Source of the DNA: Microglena sp. YARC
Taxonomy: Eukaryota; Chlorophyta; Chlorophyceae; Chlamydomonadales; Chlamydomonadaceae
Assembly: GCA_022414725.1 (NCBI GenBank)
Contig: CM039464.1
Span: 4,697,005-4,761,004 of the forward strand
Reading direction: 5' to 3'
Length of the DNA: 64,000 nucleotides
The position numbers were made by a program, and so were the translations under genes. The notes below the pieces were generated by a model. It did not search any database. It had not been told where the DNA came from and saw only the letters and a list, made by a program, of their open reading frames with translations. Positions 53,904 to 63,845 of this stretch are shown here, one piece after another (within the stretch, counting starts at the first letter, position 1; every line of letters starts with the position of its first letter).

Positions 53904-56900
53904 ACATTTTCCTGGTGCCCTTCTGGACTCCAAATGTGCCCTCAGCTTGACGGAGTCAAGGGGGACTTCTATTGGCTTGCCTGGAATTTGTATATTTTAG
54001 TATATTTTATTTGCTTGCCTGATATTGTTGTCTTTTATTGCTTGGGATTTGTATATTTTATTGCTTGGGATTTGTGTATTTTAAGTATACTTTATTTTCT
54101 AGCCTGAGATTTTTATTTCTAAGTATATTTTAATGTCTAGGATTTGTATACTTAAAGTCAATTTTGATAAGAGTAATGTTTTGAATGCAGGTGTTACTGT
54201 GGAAGATGGCTGACAACCAAATTGCTGGCTTGAGTCATTTAACCAAGTTCGAGTTCATATTTTGATAATAACACTGTTTTAAATGTTGACGAGACTGCCG
54301 CAGACGGCGAGCAGCCTAAAAGGCTGGAGCCATGTAGCGAAGCCATGTAACAAAGTTCAAGTTTATTTCAGGTTCATATTTTAATAAAATTATTGTTTTA
54401 CATGCCGATGCGACTGCTGAAGACAGCGAGGAGCCTTTAAGGCTGGACCCATGCAACCAAGATCAAATTCATGTTCATATCTTGATAAGAGTGCAGTTTT
54501 TAATGTGGATTAGACTGCTGAACACGGCGAGCAGCCTTTAAGGCTGGAGCTTTGTAACAAAGTTCAAGTTTATTTCAAGTTCATATTTTGATAAGAGGAC
54601 TGTTTTGAATGTGGATAAGACTACTGAAGACGGCGAGGAGCCTTTAAGGCTTGAGCTTTGTAAACAATATCAAGTTATAGATATAATTCAAGATGATGTA
54701 TTGATAAGAGTACAATTAAGCATGTTCGTGTTACTGCCAAAGACGGCGAGCAGCCTAAATGGCTAGAGCCATGTAACCAAGATGAAGTTGCAGTTGAAGT
54801 TTATAATTTTACAAGAGTGCATTTTTGAATGTTGGTGAGACTGCCAAAGACGGCGAGGAGCTTTTAAGGCTTGAGCTTTGTAACCAAGATCAAGTTCAAG
54901 TTCAAGTTTATATTTTGATAAGAGTACAGTTTTGAATGTTGATGAGACTGCCAAAGACGGGGAGGAGCTTTTAAGGCTTGAGCCATCTAACCAAGATCAA
55001 GTTCAAGTTCTTGCTGCGCACCTCCTCCTCATGCTGCTTCTCAAAACGTACCTGGTCGAAATACAACTGGTGATCAAAACGCACCTGGCACAAAATACAC
55101 CTGGTGACCAGAACACACCTGGCACAAAATACAACTGGTGTTCAAAACGCACATGGCACACAATTTACCTGGTGATCAGAACACACCTGGCACAAAATAC
55201 ACCTGGTGTTAAAAACGCACATGGCACAAAATACACCTGGTGTTAAAAACGCACATGGCACAAAATACACCTGGTGTTAAAAACGCACATGGCACAAAAT
55301 ACACCTGGTGATCAAAACACACCTGCTCAAAATGCACCTGGTGATCAAAACGCACATGGCACAAAATACACCTGGTGTTAAAAACGCACATGGCACAAAA
55401 TACACCTGGTGACCAGAACACACCTGGCACAAAATACAACTGGTGTTCAAAACGCACATGGCACACAATTTACCTGGTGATCAGAACACACCTGGCACAA
55501 AATACACCTGGTGTTAAAAACGCACATGGCACAAAATACACCTGGTGTTAAAAACGCACATGGCACAAAATACACCTGGTGTTAAAAACGCACATGGCAC
55601 AAAATACACCTGGTGATCAAAACACACCTGCTCAAAATGCACCTGGTGATCAAAACGCACATGGCACAAAATACACCTGGTGTTAAAAACGCACATGGCA
55701 CAAAATACACCTGGTGTTAAAAACGCACATGGCACAAAATACACCTGGTGATCAAAACACACCTGCTCAAAATGCACCTGGTGATCAAAACGCCCCTGCT
55801 CAAAATGCACCTGGCGGTCAAAACGCACATGGCACACAATTTACCTGGTGATCAAAACACACCTGCTCAAAATGCACCTGGCGGTCAAAACGCACCTGGC
55901 ACCTGGCACAAAATACAACTGGTGATCAAAACACACCTGCTCAAAATGTACTTGGTGCTTGCTGTTGCTCTGATGAATGCTCCTGATACTGCTGCTGCTG
56001 CTAATACTGGCTGCTGCCACTTGTGATGAGGGTACTCCCTGCTGCTGATACTGCTGCTGTTGATTCTGCTGTTGCTGATTCTGCCGCTGCTGATTCTGCC
56101 GCTGCTGATTCTGCTGCTGATACTCCAGGTGATGTTTGCTAGTGCTTACACCTTGATCATGCTGCTGAAACTCAAACTGATGTTTGCTGGTGCTTATACC
56201 TTGATCATGCTGCAGATAATCCAAGTGATGTTTGCCGGTGCCCATACCATGGCCTGGCTGGAGGGCTGCACTGTGGCCAGTAGCTGCAGCACCATGATTA
56301 ACAGCAGATGCCTTAGCCCCATGCGCCAAAACAGCGTTGCCATCTGCTCCAGCTTGTGTTTGTTTGCTGGTGCTCATAGCATGCCCATGTTGGAAGGCAG
56401 CACTGCAGCTAGTAGCGGCACCACTATGACGAGCAGTAGATGTCTGAGCGCCATGCTGGAGGGCGGTACCATGGCTAGTAGCTGCAGTACTATTACTAAC
56501 AGTAGATGCCTTAGCCCTATTAGCCACAACAGCATTACCATCCACTCCCGCTTGTGCCTGTAGCTGAATCATGAGCTCTGCCAGGTCATCTATATCGAAA
56601 GACGAGTCAAGCAGGTGTTGCAAGCTGGCACCTTGGTCTGGCACTGCCTGTACTGCCACCTGATGTACAACATGTGCACGATCTGAACCCCCACCATAAG
56701 CCTCCACAACCCCCTTTGAAGCTTTGATCAGAGTGGTGTGGACAGCTGCATCAAGTGAGTGCCTGCCGCTACCAGATGCATCAAGCATGGGCCTGCCTCT
56801 ACTAGATACATAAAGTGTGGGTCTGTCACAATCAGATGCATCAACAGAAGGGCTGCCTCTGCTTGATGCATCGAAGTGACTGGACGCAGCTGTTTTGGTG

Positions 56901-59491
56901 GCATCACCATCACAACTTCCACCACTACCCCCACCGCCAATAACACCACGATCACCACCTCGCCCACCACCATCCTTCAACATCCGGAGCTCCTCCTCCT
57001 GGCCAGTCCACCACAGAGGAGGTGATGCGCTTTGAGTCTGGTACGCAAGGGCATGACCACCACCACCACTACCGCCACTACCACCGCCAATCACGGCATG
57101 ACTACCACCTCTTCCGACCCCCTCCTTCACGCCCCACCAAGGATGGGGTGACGTGATTTGAGTTGGATACGCAAGGGCATCACCACCACTACTTTCACTA
57201 CCACCACCAATAACGGTATGGTCACCACCTTTGTCACCCCCCTCCTTCCCGCTCCACCAAGGAGGGGGTGACGTGCTTTCAGTCAGGTACGCAAGGGTCT
57301 TTGACTGCAGGCTCTCGTATGTCACGTTGCTATCATCAAAGGGGCTTCTCTGAGACGAGGGCTGGGTGTTGTAGTCACTCTCCATTGAAGGGCTGGTGGA
57401 GGAGGAGCGGGGAGGAGCCTCGGGTTGCATGGCTTGGGCAGTCTTCCCAAGCAAGCGATCTGCAACCGCCAGGCTGTCCTCTGTGGTGCGGTATGAGCTG
57501 AGCAGAGATGCGGAGGCTGAGAGCGTGTATTGGACATCCTGCATTAGACTGGTCTGCGGAGAGTCACGCCCAGTGAGCAGCGAGCTCGCCATCATGCAGC
57601 GCTTGGACCCAGGTAGGGCAGAGTCCGATGCTGCACCTGCATCCGTATCCCTCTGTGCGGAAGGACTAGGGTTGTTAATGCCACCACCACCATCGCCTGT
57701 CATGCCACCACTACCACCACCACCACCTGTTATGCAACCACCATGACCACCACCACCACCCCTGCCACCACCAGCAGCCACACAACCACCATGGCGACCA
57801 CCCATGCCACCATCAGTCTCCTTTACAGCCTCCTCTGCAAACTCAAGATAGGTCGCCATTGCTTCCGCCAAGCCTGCCTCCTGCAAACCGTGAGCTTGCC
57901 TGTAGGCCATGGCCTTGCCTAGGAGCTGGTGCTCTAGCTCGGTGCTGTCTGATGTTGCGCGTGCTGAGGGTGCAGCAGAGGGGGCCCTCTCCTCTGGCCT
58001 GTGAGCTGTCTGTTGCTTGGGGGCAGGGTGTGGCGGCTGTGCCTGGTGGCGGGTGGCTGTGTTGAATGACTGTGTCTGGTGTTCGGGGGCGGTGTATGGC
58101 AGCTGCGCCATGGCCTTGCCTAGGAGCTGGTGCTCTGGCACGGTGCTGTCTGGTGCTGTGTGTGCACAGGGGAAACTCTCCTCTGGCCTGTAGGCTGTGG
58201 GCGCTATGTCTAGCAGCTGTGGCTGGTGGTGGGTGGCTGTTTCTGTTGTGCGGGCTGGTGGTGCAGCAGAGGGGGCACTCTCCTCTGGCTTGTAGGCTGT
58301 CTGGTGTGTGGGCGCTATGCCTAGCAGCTGAGGCTGGTGGTGGGTGGCTGTTTCTGTTGTGCGGGCTGGTGGTGCAGCAGAGGGGGCACTCTCCTCTGGC
58401 TTGTAGGCTGTCTGGTGTTTGGGCGCTATGCCTAGCAGCTGAGGCTGGAGGTGGGTGGCTGTTTCTGTTATGCTTTCAGACACTGATGCAGACGTATGAC
58501 CGACCTGCGATAGGATTGATGGTCCACCTACCATCAACGCGTCCCTCAGTAGCTCCATAGCTCCCATCCCAAAGAGAGAAGGACCCCTTGAACCGGAGCC
58601 CCCCTTGCCGCTGAACTTGCCTTGAGGGTAGGGAGGAGTGCTGTTGGCTTGGGCTCGTTGTTTGGCTGGCAGGGTATCCAGTTTGGGTGCAGGTACAATT
58701 GGTACTGCTGTGCATGCTTCCGCTTCCCCTGACTGCTCGGCTTCTGTTCCTGCAGCACCTGCCTCTGCTGATGTGGACGTTGATGCCGATGATGATGCAT
58801 TAGCAGTTGTACGTGCGCATTCAAAATCAACTACTGCCCCAGCAACACCGACTGCTGATGTTGATGGCTCATAAACGCCCCTTGCATCTCCGACATCAAC
58901 TGCTGCCATTGCCATTCCCGCTGCTGCTGATGCTAACGTTAATGCCGCATCAGCTTCTCTAGTGTATCCAAAATCAACTGCTGCTCCTGCTCCAGCTGCT
59001 TCTGCTGCTGATGTTGACGATGCTGCTGATGCTAACGTTGATGCCGCATCAGATTCCCTAGTGCATCCAAAATCAACTGCTGCTCCTGCTCCTGCTGCTT
59101 CTGCTGCTGATGTTAACGATGCTGTTGATGCTGATGCATCATCAGCTTCCCCTGGGTGATCCACAGCAATTGCGGATGCTGATGCCAGGGGACTGAATTC
59201 GCTTTTCTTTCTTTGGCCCAAGGCAGTGGCTATAGTGCCTCCATGTAGTGGTTTTACATAATGTGTTGATACACCGGCTGTAGTGCCTGTGTGCTGGACA
59301 GTACCTGGGAGAGATTGGGACTTGACCCGGCCTTTATAGAAGTCCTGGGCTGTAGGGATGTGGGGCTGATCAAACCCTGAACCCTGCTGGTTGGCTTGGT
59401 CTGAGGCACTCCCAATGTTCCTTTTGCCATGCTCTGCTAAGCGGGTCTGCTCCATTCTGTGTTCCTTAGTCAGGTGGTCATGGACGTTGGT
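39591..59491 (-). CDS. Giant tandem calponin-homology-domain protein, eight exons, about 2,965 aa
   Basis: Minus-strand exons 59491-55937, 53828-52251, 49409-47873, 47120-46901, 44557-44269, 42552-42409, 42161-41535 and 40574-39591 (stop). Every junction has AG and GT in compatible phase, and the sum is a whole number of codons. The first Met in the leading exon is at 59455; an upstream 5' exon is also possible. Three long low-complexity exons (Ala/Gly/Ser-, Gly/Ser- and Arg/Ser/Pro-rich) precede a CH domain spread over exons 4-6 (RKWLGSLGLNV, DNPMR joined to NGVLLCELASV, DQGAVWTLINHI). A Gln-rich linker and a second CH-like domain follow (LEISLLQWLVDI; FDQFVRELNDGSFICWL; GALIGLLEDLHRLHHG). 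The tail is Gly/Gln-rich. CH pairs usually bind actin or microtubules, so a cytoskeletal or ciliary scaffold is the likely role. Not assigned to a named family. Confidence 0.75.
40680..41500. repeat. Echoes of the end of CH-protein exon 7
   Basis: Seven units of about 73 bp (40785-41232), then one diverged copy near 41370, repeat on the minus strand the codons for WLVDITAIPAQLAVE followed by a GTAAGT or GTACCA-type donor. The real donor (GTACGT) is at 41534. ACCACCACC trinucleotide tracts separate blocks. Units in the main array are nearly identical, so amplification is recent. Confidence 0.9.
41535..42161 (-). CDS. CH-protein exon 7: Gln-rich linker and start of second CH domain
   Basis: Acceptor CCCTTTGCAG, donor GTACGT, 209 codons. 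It opens with KQHKQQQQQ, has a second Gln run (AEQQQQEQQ), and weakly repeated DHPSGYGRA / NHPSGNSRTA segments. It ends with the first helix of CH2 (KLEISLLQWLVDI). Confidence 0.8.
42409..42552 (-). CDS. CH-protein exon 6: end of first CH domain
   Basis: Acceptor CCTGCAG, donor CATCAG before GTAGTT, 48 codons. GDQGAVWTLINHIRATCATA is the last helix of CH1, where family members often have a GLIWTLIxxI-like sequence. Confidence 0.8.
42600..43110. repeat. Four echoes of CH-protein exon 6
   Basis: On the minus strand, DQ-GAxWTLINHIRATCATA copies lie near 43047-43100, 42888-42955, 42786-42830 (weak) and 42641-42710. Each is preceded by an acceptor-like CAGG and followed by CCACCCCACCCCTC filler. 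Frames differ by small indels, so most copies could not be spliced in without disruption. Confidence 0.85.
43115..44180. repeat. Six echoes of the 3' half of CH-protein exon 5
   Basis: Copies coding SYRR(K)F(I)ERQIRSELG and KLLQ, each ending in a CTGCAG before GTGAG/GTAAG donor, end near 43122, 43313, 43636, 43818, 43997 and 44131. The real donor follows 44269. CACACACA and C-run filler (43450-43471; 43551-43580) lies between. Several remain open and keep consensus donors. Confidence 0.85.
44269..44557 (-). CDS. CH-protein exon 5: central part of first CH domain
   Basis: Acceptor CCCTCCAG, donor CTGCAG before GTGAGC. The leading G completes Arg of DNPMR, giving NGVLLCELASV, the hallmark 'xNGxLLCEL' helix of CH domains. 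STLEAAQHNILHALDHQGLL is the following helix pair. The rest is an insert of charged residues before the last CH helix. Confidence 0.85.
44570..45310. repeat. Five echoes of the start of CH-protein exon 5
   Basis: On the minus strand, units of about 150 bp centred near 44684, 44836, 44989, 45135 and 45279 repeat (R)NGVLLCELAS in increasingly altered forms (for example RNVVLLYKLASSL), each with a CC(T/A)CCAG acceptor. Between them are AACCCAAAACC stretches that superficially resemble telomeric repeats. Confidence 0.9.
45330..46835. repeat. Echoes of CH-protein exon 4 and two minisatellites
   Basis: Copies of the minus-strand SRQEENAPFVDNPMR segment lie near 45495-45540, 45650-45705, 46020-46070, 46120-46180 and 46800-46835. 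Between them are AAGGCCAAGTGCAAGTTAAC units of about 19 bp (45560-46010) and about 14 copies of a 38-39 bp unit (AGGGGGTCTTGGGCACCCAT) at 46206-46725. A GATGAT-rich stretch lies at 45355-45445. Confidence 0.85.
46901..47120 (-). CDS. CH-protein exon 4: start of first CH domain
   Basis: Acceptor GGAACTCTAG, donor ATGCG before GTACGT. It begins with GC completing a Ser and ends with CG completing Arg with the next exon. TRKWLGSLGLNV is the first CH helix and ENAPFVDNPMR the loop before NGVLLCEL. Confidence 0.8.
47121..47870. other. Intron between CH-protein exons 3 and 4
   Basis: Contains a partial echo of the exon 3 donor region near 47345-47380, a duplicated TATACTGCCTGGAATGTATG segment (about 47166 and 47418), CAAGTTCAGACAAGTCC-type short repeats, a G run of about 27 at 47593-47619, and GTGGTGGTG tracts with a duplicated TCATCAATGGTAGGG segment. 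Confidence 0.7.
47873..49409 (-). CDS. CH-protein exon 3: Arg/Ser/Pro repeat region
   Basis: Acceptor CTGCGGCCAG, donor GCTA before GTAAGT, phase 1 at its end. After a Pro/Lys-rich start it contains more than a dozen units built on SPRRRQGSP, spaced by 17-21 residues (for example HAPGRLGDDYSET). The region is strongly basic, likely disordered and rich in SP sites, suitable for phosphorylation or microtubule binding; that is inference. Central units are nearly identical at DNA level. Confidence 0.75.
49430..50345. repeat. Homopurine-rich GGTGGTGGAGAGG array
   Basis: About 900 bp of short GGTGGTGGAGAGGTGG-like units, almost free of C on the plus strand and therefore pyrimidine-rich in the sense of the CH gene. 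It lies immediately upstream of the exon 3 acceptor and so provides an extreme polypyrimidine tract in that transcript. Apparent long frames are repeat artefacts. Confidence 0.9.
50346..51530. repeat. AACTATAGCAAAAGACTGTAGC array
   Basis: About 1.1 kb of imperfect 12-26 bp units (TATAGCAAAAGACT, GACAGGGGTGGAAC). Located in the intron between CH-protein exons 2 and 3. No gene. Confidence 0.9.
51570..52200. repeat. ATCT/ACAT microsatellites, 61-bp GGCCATATC array and exon 2 end echoes
   Basis: Units of 61 bp at 51780-52145 contain GGCCATATCTTGGCC, which is nearly self-complementary, so single strands can fold. Copies of the exon 2 end (GSTGGFMQ with a GTAGGT donor) lie at about 51735-51765 and 52160-52195. 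A TATC microsatellite is at 51580-51605. Confidence 0.85.
52251..53828 (-). CDS. CH-protein exon 2: Gly/Ser-rich region
   Basis: Acceptor CCCATCTCAG, donor ATGCAG before GTAGGT, 526 codons in phase 0. It begins with a possibly folded helix segment (ELDDQQVHGVLQLLCQAGVSV), then Arg/Ser/Pro- and Gly/Ala/Ser-rich repeats and three nearly identical 25-residue units (REASPLLGHSAHSVDRRGG). Near-identity of these units indicates recent expansion. Confidence 0.75.
53862..53901. repeat. GATGAT microsatellite
   Basis: About 13 GAT triplets just upstream (in gene orientation) of CH-protein exon 2. Confidence 0.95.
54140..55010. repeat. Array of about eight 110-bp units with ACTGCCGAAGACGGCGAG core
   Basis: Each unit has GACTGCC(A/G)AAGACGGCGAG(C/G)AGCC, a small GCCG/CGGC hairpin, then GGCTTGAGC and CCAAGATCAAGTTCAAG with ATTTTGATAAGAGT. 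Single members of the same family are near 38915-38965, 39285-39340, 42205-42240 and 42330-42370. Probably an amplified small transposable element in the intron between CH-protein exons 1 and 2. Confidence 0.8.
55030..55930. repeat. 33-bp array of donor-like units next to CH-protein exon 1
   Basis: On the minus strand the units read CAG before GTGTGTTTTGATCACCAGGT or GTGCGTTTTTAACACCAGGT. Each carries one or two CAG/GTG(T/C)GT donor-like sites resembling the donor at 55936. Higher-order blocks of about 400 bp are repeated (compare 55060-55330 with 55400-55640). Confidence 0.9.
55937..59491 (-). CDS. CH-protein exon 1 (first recognised): long low-complexity region
   Basis: An uninterrupted frame of 1,185 codons, preceded by an acceptor (GTCCATTGCAG) and ending CTCAAAATG-side with a CAG/GTGTGT donor. 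If translation starts inside it, the Met is at 59455. Segments: Ala-rich SAAEAAGAGAAVDFG units; THHQPQLLGIAPTHQTAYK units (three to four); a Gly/His-rich block; three AYxTxxxSPPxWW units; and a poly-Gln C-terminus (NQQRQNQQRQNQQQQNQQQQ). It is likely disordered. The absence of stops over 3.5 kb of repetitive DNA indicates selection for coding. Confidence 0.75.
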
Positions 59492-59494
59492 CTG

Positions 59495-59737
59495 CAATGG
59501 ACATGCGGTGATGTCAGTATTGGGAGGACATGGGGTGGTGTTGGTTTTGGGAGGGCATGGGGTGGTGTTGGTTTGGGGAGGGCATGGGGTGGTCTTGGTG
59601 CCGGCACTGGTGGGGGATGGTATGAGGTAACTGATCAGTTTGATATGAACCGCCTGTGTGTAGCCACTGGTAAAATGACCACAAAAATCTTTTGGTTGTG
59701 GTCGGTTTAAAGGGCAAGTCGCAAGTTGATTCACAGG

Positions 59738-59772
<35 letters not shown>

Positions 59773-59775
59773 ATT
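59495..59775. repeat. GGGCATGGGGTGGTGTTGG repeat and GTT microsatellite
   Basis: Four units of about 30 bp lie at 59520-59600, directly behind the acceptor of CH-protein exon 1, and about 12 GTT triplets at 59736-59773. On the minus strand the frame stays open through both, but the composition is repeat-like. Confidence 0.85.
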
Positions 59776-62180
59776 AGGCAAAAATAAGGTTATAATTGTC
59801 GTGTTTATTTTTCCAGTGAGCATGCGGTAGATAGGTGGTTTGGTGTCGGTGTTGGTATTGGTGTTGGTGGGGTCCGGTATGGGGTCCCGTATGGTCTGGT
59901 ATGGAGAAACTTCTCCCACATCAGACTTCACAACCACATACAGTCAGTAAGCATGTGTTGCCAAGCTGCGGGCAAACTTCAATTCAAGAAGGGCACAAGA
60001 ATAATGCAACCATCATCATCATCATCACCAAAAACACCATCATTTAATCACCATGGCCATCACCAGCAGCAGCAGCAGCAGCAGCATCTTCATCATTAGC
60101 TGCAGCAACAGCAGCATTACCCCACAGACCGACCACTTGACCTAAAGCCCACCCATCCAACAACACCAGTCGTCCCCCTGCCCCCATCCCACCCACAATT
60201 GCGGCCCCACCCCCACCCCAGATGCCCACGACAACCAGGACGCAAGCACCCGGAATCCCAAAGAGGCGGATACAATTTGCGCGTGCGGTCTACGCCGACG
60301 CAATTATGCGGTGACGGAAAAGAGCCAACTCGGAACGAATTCCCGGCACACCCATGCGGTCATGCAACACTACTGGCGCCTCTAACTCATCCGCCTCGCG
60401 ACAAGAACCCAGCATCCTCAGCACTACCCCTCTGTCATTGCCCCCCTGGACGGAAGGAGTGCTTCATTTTCTAACTTGCTGACCCAGACAGTAGCGAGTC
60501 ACCTGCGCAGTCCAGGGCGGGCACCAGGCACCAGGGAACCGACGTTGACCAACCTGCTCAATTTCCTCGACTCGCAGTCCATGCCCTGACGACTAGTTCA
60601 TCAGCGCGCACCAGGCTCATTGCAAGGACTGGTAACGCGAATTTCCGGTGGAACGGTTACAAAAAACAGGTCGTCAGTCCAACTGTGCTATCGAATGTTC
60701 AGAAGCTAGGATGGATTTATAGCTGAGTTGTCTGTTTTATTCGTATCTAGACCTGCCAATTTTCTCGGCAAGCGCAAGCGCAAGGCGCAAGCGCCAAGCT
60801 GATTTCCAACCGTTCCATTGTGTCAAAGCCAACTAGGGCTGCTACCTGCTGTAGGGTCTCGCTTTGTCTCGCTTCCCGTGTCGTTCTCCCGCGCCACGCT
60901 GGCAGCTCTCAGAGCTTCTCCCAAAACCTCCACGCGGACCCACCAGGCACTGCTCGACCACGTCCACTCATGCATCGAGGCACTTCTCCATTCAATTCCA
61001 TTGTCCTTGACACTTACGTAAATCACGCCGGTTGGCGGTTTATTCATTTTCCCTTCTATCACTCAATAAGTTTACCATGCGGTTAAGCGTGTCCCCCACC
61101 CCCTACCTGTCCCCCCTCCGCAATGGCAACGCGCGCGTGCATGGGGGTGGCCTCAGATCTAGGCTACGACCTTCCACTCGCCTGTCCCCTACCCAGGCAA
61201 TCCAAACTCCCCTAACGGATGTGGTTGTCTCCCTAGATGCCTCACACACTGGTCACAGCGGCCCCCCTCTAAAAGGTGGGTGTAGACACCCAGTCCAGGA
61301 CATGGACAGGTGGGTGGAGTGGGTTGGTGTAGACACTAGGACATGGACATTGACATGGACAGGTGGGTGGGTGGGTTCCGTGGGCAGGGGTGGTGGGTGT
61401 AAGACACCCAGGTGCTGGACATGGGCATGGAAATATATGGTCTTGGACTGTCTATTGCACACATCCAGGAGGGAAGGGTCTCCAACCTGTCCATGTCCAC
61501 ATGGAAATACTAAAGAGTGTGGTGCGTCTGTGGTATTGGTGGTTGGACCCAGTGCAAGCAAACGGGCTGGCCCCCTCAACCTCACGCCTCGCAATAAGGC
61601 GGACAATTAATTGATTTATGTCAGTGTTAGTGGTGTGTATACTTCCCATATCCCCTCCCCACCCCCCACCCCCCAACACCCTAAAGCGCAGGGATTTGTT
61701 TTTTACAGATGTCATTCTGAACGGAATACGAGACCCGTTTTGGCCCGAATTGCCGGAATAAGAAACTTTTTTTTTTTTTACTGAAATTGACTAAAATGAC
61801 CCAAATTGAGCCAAATCGGAGTATGGATCCTGTTTTTGGAGGGTACAAGGGAGGGAGTAAATAAAAGGAATAAGATTTCCTCTTTTTGATTTGAAAAAAT
61901 ATCCCTGCTAAAGTGGGCCCCGTCTACAACAGTTTTTTTTATTCCCAGTAGATGTACCGATCGCTAGTTGTGATCCCGTTTTGGCGAAATTATCTCAAAA
62001 ATTGTGAAAAAAATGTTTACTCTACATGGACCTAAAAATCTATGAAAGGCTACGAAAGCTATAAAAAGCTATACAAATCACTAGAACGTTATAAAAATAT
62101 AAAAATATAAAAATCACTAAAATCACTAACTCACTAAATCGCCTAAAACCTTAAAAGATAGAAGAAAAAAAAACATTCAG
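59776..62180. other. Intergenic interval, probable shared 5' region of two divergent genes
   Basis: Lies between the 5' end of the minus-strand CH gene and the plus-strand hydrolase gene. It contains CAT/CAGCAG microsatellites (60010-60095), GCGCAAGCGC-type short repeats (60768-60800), the dispersed CCCCCTCAACCTC element at 61540-61612, and an AT-rich stretch at 61750-62165. A 5' exon of the CH gene may be here, but none could be supported. Confidence 0.55.
61540..61612. repeat. Dispersed CCCCCTCAACCTCACGCC element
   Basis: GTGGTTGGACCCAGTGCAAG leads into the GGCTGGCCCCCTC core and the ACGCC...AAGGCG hairpin. The closest relative is 27950-28020, so the two share at least 70 bp. Confidence 0.75.
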
Positions 62181-62195
62181 ATTTGAGAACGTGTG

Positions 62196-62370
62196 TGTGT
62201 GGGGGGTGGGGGTGGGGGTGGGGGGGGGGGGGGGCGGGGGAAGGCCCTCTCTACAAGTGGGGGTGGGGGGGGGGGGGGGCGGGGGAAGGCCCTCTCTACA
62301 AGTGTGTGTGTATGGGGGGGGGGGGCGGGGGGAAGGCCTCTCTACAAGTGGGGTGAGGGGGGGGGGGCTT
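62196..62370. repeat. G-run repeat with GAAGGCCCTCTCTACAAGTG
   Basis: Three clear units combine a long G tract and GGAAGGCC(C)TCTCTACAAGTG; a fourth is partial. It is G-quadruplex-prone on the plus strand. Non-coding. Confidence 0.85.
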
Positions 62371-62589
62371 CTTCAAGATGGGTGTACAGGCCTGCCCCTG
62401 GGTATGAGGGTGCTTTCTTGCATTTCTGAGGGATTGGTTCACATCGCTGAAATGACAGATACCTGTTTTCTTGTTTGTGATGCACTTGTGTCCCCCCTGA
62501 CTCCCTCAGTCTGGCAGGTCCCGGGCTTGAGGGTGTGGGTGGGTGTTAGGGTGAGGGTGTAGGTGTGTGTTAGGGTGTGTGTGAGGTTG

Positions 62590-63065
62590 TGTGTGAGGGC
62601 ACCAACACTAACGCTATTACCATCTCTAACACAATATCTCCATATTCTTAACGCTAACACAAACACACTCTCCAACACAAACACTAACGCTGTAACTATC
62701 ACTCATGCTATTATTAAAACAAACACAAGCACTATCACAACTGCAAACACTAACGCTATTACTATCACTAAGCCTATTCTAAACGCTAAAACAAACACAA
62801 ATATTGACGCTGTTCCTACCACTAACGCTATTATTAACACTAACACAACCACAATTTCCAACACAAACTCTAACACTGTTACTATCACTAACGTTATCCT
62901 TAACACTAACACAAACACTTTCACCAACACAAACATTGACACTAATACTATCACTAGCGCTATTATTAACACTAACACTAACACAAGTGCAAGGACGGAC
63001 ACAAACACAAACACCTCAAACACTGCACAGAGCCAGGATGGGTGGAGAACCGACAGTCATGGATT
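62590..63065. repeat. ACTAACGCTAACAC-type short repeats
   Basis: A diverged array of 6-bp-based units (AACACTAACACAAAC; ACTATCACTAACG). Long open frames on both strands result from the lack of stops in the unit. Confidence 0.9.
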
Positions 63066-63845
63066 TTAACTGATGCCCCTCTCCCACACAAACACTAACC
63101 CTGACACTAATACTGACGCTAAAGCAAGTGCAAGCTCACACTAAGACTAACGCTAATGCTAACATAAACACTAGCACTAACACAAGCACCACAAACACTG
63201 ACAGAGCCAGAATGGGTGGAGGACAGACAGACATGGATTCGACCTGATGCATCTCTTACACACAAACACTAGCACTAACACAAGCACCACAAACACTGAC
63301 AGAGCCAGAATGGGTGAAGGACAGACAGACATGGATTCGACCTGATGCATCTCTTACACACAAACACTGGCACTAACACAAACACCACAAACACTGACAG
63401 AGCCAGATTGGGTGAAGGACAGACAGACATGGATTAGACCTGAAGCATCTCTTACACACAAACACTGGCACTAACACAAGCACCACAAACACTGACAGAG
63501 CCAGATTGGGTGAAGGACAGACAGACATGGATTCGACCTGATGCATCTCTTACACACAAACACTAGCACTAACACAAACACCACAAACACTGACAGAGCC
63601 AGAATGGGTGGAGGACAGACTGACATGGATTCGACCTGATGCATCTCTTACACACAAACACTGGCACTAACACAAGCACCACAAACACTGACAGAGCCAG
63701 ATTGGGTGAAGGACAGACAGACATGGATTCGACCTGATGCATCTCTTACACACAAACACTGGCACTAACACAAACACCACAAACACTGACAGAGCCAGAA
63801 TGGGTGGAGGACAGACTGACATGGATTCGACCTGATGCATCTCTT
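63066..63845 (+). repeat. 98-bp array ending at a real splice acceptor
   Basis: The segment GATGCATCTCTTACA recurs at 63246, 63344, 63442 (variant), 63540, 63638, 63736 and 63834. The last copy reads CTCTTACAAG and is the acceptor of the hydrolase exon; the earlier ones read CTCTTACACA and lack the AG at that place. The intron's 3' end has therefore been copied repeatedly upstream. Confidence 0.85.

Noticed and set aside
62360..62520. Possible S1-domain exon (SEGLVHIAEMTD)
   Set aside because: The 12-residue resemblance is attractive, but the frame has no convincing acceptor or further S1 motifs, and no neighbouring exon supports it.
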